Below are positions 58,313-64,000 of a DNA stretch of 64,000 nucleotides, piece by piece. Made by a program: the position numbers and the translations under genes. Numbering within the stretch: position 1 is the first letter of the stretch; every line of letters starts with the position of its first letter. Source of the stretch: Gracilaria domingensis (Eukaryota; Rhodophyta; Florideophyceae; Gracilariales; Gracilariaceae); assembly GCA_022539475.1 (NCBI GenBank), contig VCMS01000078.1:120448-184447 (forward strand), read 5' to 3'. The notes beneath the pieces were generated by a model that searched no databases, had not been told where the DNA came from, and saw only the letters and a program-made list of their open reading frames with translations.

Positions 58313-58904
58313 AACGCCGAGAAAGCGAATAGTACGGAGCGGAACAAGAGTGAACAGAAGAAGAGAAGAGCATCGGATGATACGAATCAGGCTACAAGCA
58401 CCGCACTTTCTAAACGGAAGTCGTCTACGACGAAGCAGAGAGTCAATCGGCGTCCTTCTACAGTACTCTCCCGCCCATCTAGCAGCGGATTTTCTTCCGG
58501 GATTGCATCAAGAATTCGTGGATCAGTGAACGATGTCGTGCCGTCAACTGCCGATAATACAAATCGTGCATCTGTGTCTGCTCCCCAAGAAGAGGAGGTA
58601 ACTCGGCCCAGCAGGTCAGGACAGGAGGGCATGACAACTGGAACTGAAGAGGTTCGTATGAAAGCAAAACCTTCACGTCTCGGCCCGATATCGAAGACCG
58701 GAGCTACTGGGGCGCGGGTTACGCCGCCCAATGGATCTGGACAACAAGGGACATTGACGAGAAGTCGTGAGAACTCTAATACATTACGATCGTCACGTCC
58801 CTCCCTGTCTTCTATAACTGGGGGCGCTCTGAATCGTATTATGCCTCGCAATGGGTCCGGACAAGAGAGAAAGACAATAAGAAATCGAGAGGCGACTGAT
58901 AGGC
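58313..58904 (+). pseudogene. Basic Ser/Arg/Lys-rich reading frame truncated by element D
   Basis: One open frame of nearly 200 codons (the frame of 58526-58909) with NAEKANSTERNKSEQKKRR near its start. It contains an internal degenerate repeat with PSRSGQEG, PPNGSGQQG and PRNGSGQE at about 40-60 residue spacing. No ATG at the beginning, so it is probably a 3' exon or a fragment. The only stop comes from the first bases of the D LTR. May belong with the SET relic. Confidence 0.4.
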
Positions 58905-59862
58905 TGTAATGCAAACTCGGAAACGGGAAACACGCACAGAAAGTTCGAGATTCTGCTCCCTGTTGGGATGGAAGCTCGGCTGGAGAGCCTCTGTTGCCAC
59001 CGAGGACCTGGGTGTAAAGCCAGTAGTGGGCTAAGGTAGAACCTACAGAGGTGAAATAGAGAAACCAGAAAGGTAGGAAAACCCCAGAACGAGTGGGAGA
59101 ATGGTAGAGAAACTCGAGAGAGTGGACTGTAGACTCCGAGAGGAGGCGTAGCCCGAAAAGGAAAATGGAAAGAAAAGATCCAGAAAAGAGGAGTCAAGGG
59201 CCGTGCGCAAGCAGGCAACAGGCCCGAAAGACGGGTAAAACCAAAGAAAAGGGAAAAAATAACAAGAAACACACCCAATACTGGGTCAGATATCTGTCCT
59301 GCAATCAGGAATAAGAAACAAACAAGAATCAACACATCAGCGTGTAATACAGATGTCCTGTGGCGTCCCTGAGGGAAGTAGGTGTGCTTATATCTCTTGA
59401 GGTCACTCTCCACATGGAGTCGTAGACCGGCAAGGGCAGAAACGCCTAGAGCCAGCACAAAAGTGCTCTCGAGCGAGAAAGTAGTCTCGAAGACGAACCT
59501 CAGTTGACTTTAATGAGTGCGCGCGACGGCGAGGTCGCGCCCACCTAAGTGGGTTCAACTGTACATTAAACTAACAATATAAACTACAGTAGTGCACACC
59601 TCATGAGGTCCACACACGTGGCTAACCCACTGTTAGGGTGTCTAGAGAGGTGATGCACTAGCTAAAAACTACACACTATCCACGTGTCCATGACCATGCA
59701 ATGGGTCCAAGACCGCCTTCACCTGACAAGGTTCACCAGAAATATCAATAACATTACCAGAGTAGTGGGGGCCCGTCTCGACGAGAACAAGACTTCATCC
59801 CAGAGGGAGCGCCCATCCTAAGCAGCCTCGGAAGTACTCGTGGGGGGTGAGTTTGCTCCACA
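58905..59862 (-). repeat. Element D 3' LTR
   Basis: 958 bp, TGTAATGCAAAC to GTTTGCTCCACA. Shares the block near 58941-58980 and the terminal inverted repeat style with A, B and C, but is otherwise well diverged. Confidence 0.75.
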
Positions 59863-59876
59863 TATCCCCCTCCTTA
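59863..59876 (-). promoter_or_regulatory. Element D polypurine tract
   Basis: Sense strand TAAGGAGGGGGATA, identical to that of A. No TATA box is found at the expected distance of about 60 bp. Confidence 0.7.
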
Positions 59877-59957
59877 GCCAAGGGTGCATACGCCCGCAGG
59901 CGGAAGTCCAACGACAACGAAATCACTCAAATGAGTATCCAACAACAACCACACCGA

Positions 59958-60812
59958 TGTGGTGCAAAAATCTCGACGGGAAAACGACAAACCGCGTCGC
60001 GGACGAGCACCTCAGGGTGTTCAGGCCCTGCTCCCTGTGAAGGGCAGTCGAGCGGCAGAACCCTCCGATAGGGCCAACACGAGCCGGGTGTAAATCCGGG
60101 TGGCCCCGATCTGGGCGTGCAGTCGGAGGTAGAAGGGGTAGAATCGGCGTAGGTATCCGGATGGTTCCGGCGAGCCACAGCGAGTGGGGGTATCCAGCCC
60201 AACGGTATGGGACGACAAAAGATCAACAAACGAGCCGCACTGCGGAGCACTGACTCGCGATAAGCGGGAAAACTCCCGAGACAAATAAAACAAACCTACA
60301 ATGTAGGGCAGAGTAGCGAAAGCCGTAAGACGGAAATGAAAACAATAAAATAGATAAGAAAAGTGCCGTGACGACGGGTTAGTACTCCTCAGGGACGGAG
60401 GTTGGTTGATCAGCGCGGAATTGCGGCGGTATTCCCCAGGATGGGGCTGGTGACCGTGCGCAAGCGGCAAGAAGATCAGAGCCAAAGGCCTCGTTGAGGT
60501 TTACTTCCCGTACAGTGGCGGCAAGTGCCGCCACTTATATACGGCACTTGAAAATATCAATTAAAATATCTAACTATCCGGCGCTGCCGGCCAATACACT
60601 ACAGGTGTGCAACCGTGGCAGGCTTGCCACGGCGCACCCGCTATCGGGCCAACTTGGCACACGTGTGCAGAAACACTACCCTTCCTAGGCATAACCCAAA
60701 ATGGGCCGGTAGTCGCAATCCCTCTCATAAATGAGGTGGCGAAGCCGGTAACGGATCAAACCTATATGAAAAGCACTTCGGTGCATCCCCACAAAGGGCG
60801 TTTTGCTCTACA
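59958..60812 (-). repeat. Element C 3' LTR
   Basis: TGTGGTGCAAAAA to GTTTTGCTCTACA. The end is identical to that of the A LTR. Block 60018-60056 matches A, B and D. Confidence 0.78.
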
Positions 60813-60825
60813 TCTCCCCTTCTCA
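60813..60825 (-). promoter_or_regulatory. Element C polypurine tract
   Basis: Sense strand TGAGAAGGGGAGA abutting the LTR. Confidence 0.65.
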
Positions 60826-60871
60826 GGCTGAGACACCGACTCCGTCGGCTCGATACGCCTCGCGATGGAGG

Positions 60872-60879
60872 TATATAAG
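60872..60879 (+). promoter_or_regulatory. TATA box for the antisense ORF of C
   Basis: TATATAAG, 60 bp inside the LTR edge and 101 bp before the ATG at 60973. Confidence 0.6.
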
Positions 60880-60972
60880 GTAGTCTCCCAAGGCGGGTCT
60901 GCCGAGAACTGTTCGGAGCCACCAACACCTCCGGCGTCAGTAGCGAATCTCGTCACCTCGAGCCCTTCCGCG

Positions 60973-62663
60973 ATGTCCAACGCACCGAACGGCCCTCCGT
61001 CCTCGACGGCACGCATGCAAGTGTCCAACCCGCCGTTCCGGTCGGTACTCTCCCGCAGTCGGTGGCTGCCTCCCAGCCGGGTTCTTCCGGACAAGATCAC
61101 GCCCCAGCTCAGGCTGGTCCCGCGCCCGTATGGGATTGGTTCAACGCAGAGATGCCAGCTACGCTGGGTGGATGGCCTACCGCAGGCGCGTTACGCATCC
61201 GGGATCCGCACCGGCACAGTTTCCTTTTTGCCCAGGCTCCCTGGTTTGACGCCGAAGCCGTTCGGGATACAGAGCTCGTCGACTCGTACGCTGTCGACGG
61301 TCAACTCCCTGGTGGGCTTCCTGCTGACGTTACCCGTTCGTGGGACTGGATCGCCCGCGTTGCGGTTATACCGAGCTGCCTGTTCGTAGGTCGAAACGAG
61401 ACGAGACAATTCGCTCGCAATGAGATGGCCCGCATTGGGGTACGCGCGACACTTCCGAGCTCCGAACGAACATCCGGTGCCGGCACAGTACCAGTACGAT
61501 GTGGCACGTTACCGAACTTTCGGCGAGGTCGGCTACGGCGACCATCTAGCCAACGCGTTGGACGAAATTGACCGATACTCGGACACCGTCCAACCGCAGC
61601 AGGAGTTGATCCTGTGGGCGCGGCCGATCCTTCGCGCCGAATTCCGGTTCCTTCGCCGTCCTGGACGGTCTCAATTTCATGAAGGCCTCCGATTCGAGAG
61701 GAAATGGCGTTCCCGCTTCGGGGTACTGGTGCCGTACCAGTGTACGGAGGTGGAACGCATTGCGCGTCACTCCCATACTGGGCGATACCTGCCGCTGCCG
61801 TCATTCTGGCCTGCGGTCGAAGTCCCACGAGGGTGTCACGTAGAGCTACCGCCCTGCCTAACTTACATAGGCTCGTACTTCATGAACGATCCGCCTCGCG
61901 GCCTGTGGAGCATCCTGGCAACAGAATGGACCGTCCGCGTTGCGGCTTTCCTCCTCATCGAGGCATATGATTCGTACCGAATTTGGTTCATCCCGGAACT
62001 CATCCGGCAAGCGATCCGAGCGTTAGATCTCTCCGAAGTGCTCGGCTCGGTCCGTAATGCGCGCGAAGCCACCGCGTTGGTGGACGTCATTGACCAGATT
62101 GACTGGAATGAGGTGCCTGCTAGTCAGGTTTCCGACGGGGTCCGTCGGCAGTCGGACCGTTCTCCCGGACGGAACGTCAACGCCGGCGACTTCGTATACT
62201 CTGACCCATGGATTTGGGAGGTAATTGGTCCCGCTGAGGCGGCTGGTCGGCGCCGAGAGGAGCGATATATCTCGGAAGGGCACCCGCGTGGGTTCGTATA
62301 CGTCGACGATGACGGTGATGACCCTGCAGAGGGAGGAAGTCCCATGGATGAGGGGAGCCCAGTGGGGGTTGCCTCGGAGCCCGAAGCTACGGGAGGTGAC
62401 GACGAAGTCGTGATTGTTGACCCACCCGCTGTAGCGGCTCCCGCTCCGACCGGCCCGTGGGCTCAGGATGTAGCATCCGCCGTGGGCGGCAGTTCTTCCT
62501 CACTCCGCGAGCGGCGGTCATTCGCGACTTCCTTCGAGGCGTGGGAGTGGCCGTTCCCGATACGGTGACCGACGAGTCGGAGTTGCAAACAATAGCGGCA
62601 CAGCGCTTCTCCGGGGCTCCCGGTAGTGGGGGCACCCCAGGTGCTGGACCGTCCGGCGCGTAA
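60973..62663 (+). pseudogene. Antisense accessory protein (aORF) of element C, frameshifted
   Basis: Third member of the aORF family, more diverged. Probable start ATG 60973 (MSNAPNGPP). The protein lies in three frames: one covers the N-terminal Pro/Ser part, the next (61062-61571) has AQAPWFDAEAV, DSYAVDGQLPGG and RSWDW, and the third (61420-62568) has YRTFGEVGYGDHL, LRAEFRFLRR, RKWRSRFGVLVP, VEVPRGCHVELPPC, RIWFIPELIRQAI, DRSPGR, VYSDPW and HPRGFVYVDD. The tail (GVAVPDTV...GAGPS) is in another frame, 62457-62663. At least two and probably three indels have occurred. The order of motifs is the same as in A and B. Confidence 0.78.
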
Positions 62664-64000
62664 TTCCCCGGCTCGCGATCCCCGACGGGCTACGGTAGTC
62701 CGCGATAGACCCCGATGATGAGGGGCGACTCATTAGTTAGAGGTAAACTTCTCCAGCCGTGCTGGCTTGGCTCAAACTCTTCGTCTTGCTCTCCCCCTTC
62801 TCAGTGGGCAATACCTCGTTTGAGGCTGTTGCGAATGGCCCACAAGAGAGGGGTAACTTTTCCGCACAAGCGGCTGTAGCGATAAACTTCTTAGTCTTCC
62901 TTCCAGTGTCCTGGCTTCTTCTCCACTGTAAGTGGCTTCCGCATTCGCGGCATGTTTGTTCAGCAGAAGCTGTCCGCTTAGAGCGACCTGGTCCGCCTGA
63001 AGCGGCTAAGTGATCTCAAGTTAACCTGGTTGTATCCGCTTGACGCGGCATATTCTTGCGTAATGCAATACTGGTCCGCATGAAGGCCGGCATATTTCCG
63101 TATGAGACGGCTTGTGCTCAATGGAGACGACATGGGTGGTTCACCCACTGGCCTTGGTCCAGCCGTAGCCGTATGCGGTGTCCGTGTGCGACGGTGGTAC
63201 TGCAAGACCTTCGAAGCGAGGGAAAGTGCTCAATGGGGCTTCGTGCGAATCCTGCTGAAGAGGCGTAAGCCGTTAGTACCAACGGACTCGATAGCAGCTA
63301 GTTCCCCCGTCAGGGGCGTAGCCGTGACTTACCAGACGGTTCAATGACATATTAGCTCATCGAGAACTACTCCGCTCTGTGTGCGGCTTTGGCCGTTGAA
63401 GAAATACTCTTTCGAGGCGTAGTCGTCCGGTTTCTCCCGTCCCGTGGGCATCTCGTCGTTCGTATCCGGTCTTCGCTTCCTGACGGCAGTACATCCTGTA
63501 CGCCCGGCTTTGGTCTTCGTGACCATGGTACTGTTCCTGACCATCATGCTCTCCAGATTCCTGGTTCTTCTCCCAATGCTGCTGGGCTGTGACGCGTGCT
63601 TCCGGTCTTTCGAATTAGCTAAGCTTCGGGCGTCTCCGGCACACAATCTCCCGTTGCGACGGTGAATCGGTCCGCGTAGCGGTGAGCCAGCGATGTGGTG
63701 GTCTGGCACGTGCCGTGGGCGGCGGTTCGCCGCGCGCCTGGCGGTTTGCGTTAACACCTGCGCCTTTTGCATTGGCCGTGCAAGAGCCGATTAAATTTCG
63801 GAATTATGCTTTTTTGAACCGTCTTCTTAGACGGCGAGCCCATGGTGTCTGCTGGCTGGCCAGCGTGCCCGGCTTGCGCACTGTAAGTTCCTGGTTGGAG
63901 GCGATCTGCTACGGGGACTCGACAGCTTGGCCGCGGACGGTGCACGCGTCGTCAGTGCTTTAGTGGCTGCCCACTGTGTGTGGCTTGACTGTCGCCACAC
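62664..64000. other. Element C internal region downstream of the aORF, no clear ORF
   Basis: In A and B the chromodomain ORF would lie here. I find no chromodomain motif in either strand. Several short inverted motifs of the form TCCGC-(4 to 8)-GCGG recur (near 62935, 62968, 62991, 63036, 63671), suggesting a hairpin-rich untranslated stretch. Confidence 0.35.

Larger units (their letters stand above)
58905..59957 (-). mobile_element. Element D: 3' end of an A-type gypsy element, cut by element C
   Basis: LTR 58905-59862, then PPT and about 80 bp of internal sequence resembling the start of the aORF side of A, ending where the LTR of element C begins. The rest of D should lie beyond element C, outside the window. 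Confidence 0.75.
59958..64000 (-). mobile_element. Element C: A-type gypsy element, 3' part only
   Basis: LTR 59958-60812 (855 bp), PPT, TATA box and antisense ORF in the same arrangement as A. Continues past the right window edge, so gag-pol is not visible. No chromodomain ORF found in 62664-64000. Inserted in D. Confidence 0.8.

Overview
This is a eukaryotic nuclear window made mostly of LTR retrotransposons, many of them nested. I see no bacterial operons, rRNA genes, tRNA genes or CRISPR array. A decayed bacterial/plastid-type translation initiation factor IF-1 gene near 17.1-17.35 kb points to a photosynthetic eukaryote. A red alga or another alga is my guess, with low confidence; TE content alone would also fit an oomycete-like genome.

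Layout. (1) 174-12249: element A, a complete 12.1-kb Ty3/gypsy element on the minus strand, with 983-bp LTRs and a 5-bp AGTAG target duplication. (2) 12255-17752: low-complexity or host sequence with no recognisable gene except the IF-1 relic. (3) 17758-23119: element F, a compact 5.4-kb chromovirus on the minus strand with 220-bp LTRs and a CTTCC target duplication. (4) 25090-42285: element G, a Ty1/copia element on the plus strand with GTCTC duplications, split by (5) element H, a Ty3/gypsy element on the minus strand at 29311-41486. H has 1.88-kb LTRs, is a partly deleted LTR-int-LTR-int-LTR tandem, and sits in the copia RNase H region with a TAAAC duplication that keeps the copia codons in register. 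(6) 42291-44337: a decayed Ser/Arg-rich, AT-hook, acidic and coiled-coil gene. (7) 44338-56687: element B, plus strand, 12.35 kb and a sister of A. (8) 57257-58904: a decayed SET-domain gene plus a basic low-complexity reading frame. (9) 58905-59957: 3' end of element D, broken by (10) element C (59958 to the window end). C and D are both A-type elements on the minus strand.

The most interesting system is the A/B/C/D family. Beyond gag, protease, RT, RNase H and integrase, A and B carry two unusual parts. One is a stand-alone 75-77-residue chromodomain ORF downstream of pol, instead of a chromodomain fused to integrase. The other is a roughly 550-620-residue protein encoded on the opposite strand, between the chromodomain and the 3' LTR. 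This antisense protein (here aORF) is recognisably the same in A, B and C, with a Pro/Ser-rich N-terminus, a conserved Trp/Pro/Arg-rich core and a conserved C-terminal tail. In all three a TATA-like box pointing toward the aORF lies 60-64 bp inside the 3' LTR edge, and a matching ATG follows about 100-135 bp later. This suggests a dedicated antisense transcription unit.

Gag and pol in A, B and F are linked by a -1 frameshift at AAAAAC. The individual copies look dead for different reasons: RT active-site changes in A and B, one-base deletions in A and B, a 76-bp duplication in F, and several stops and frameshifts in G and H.
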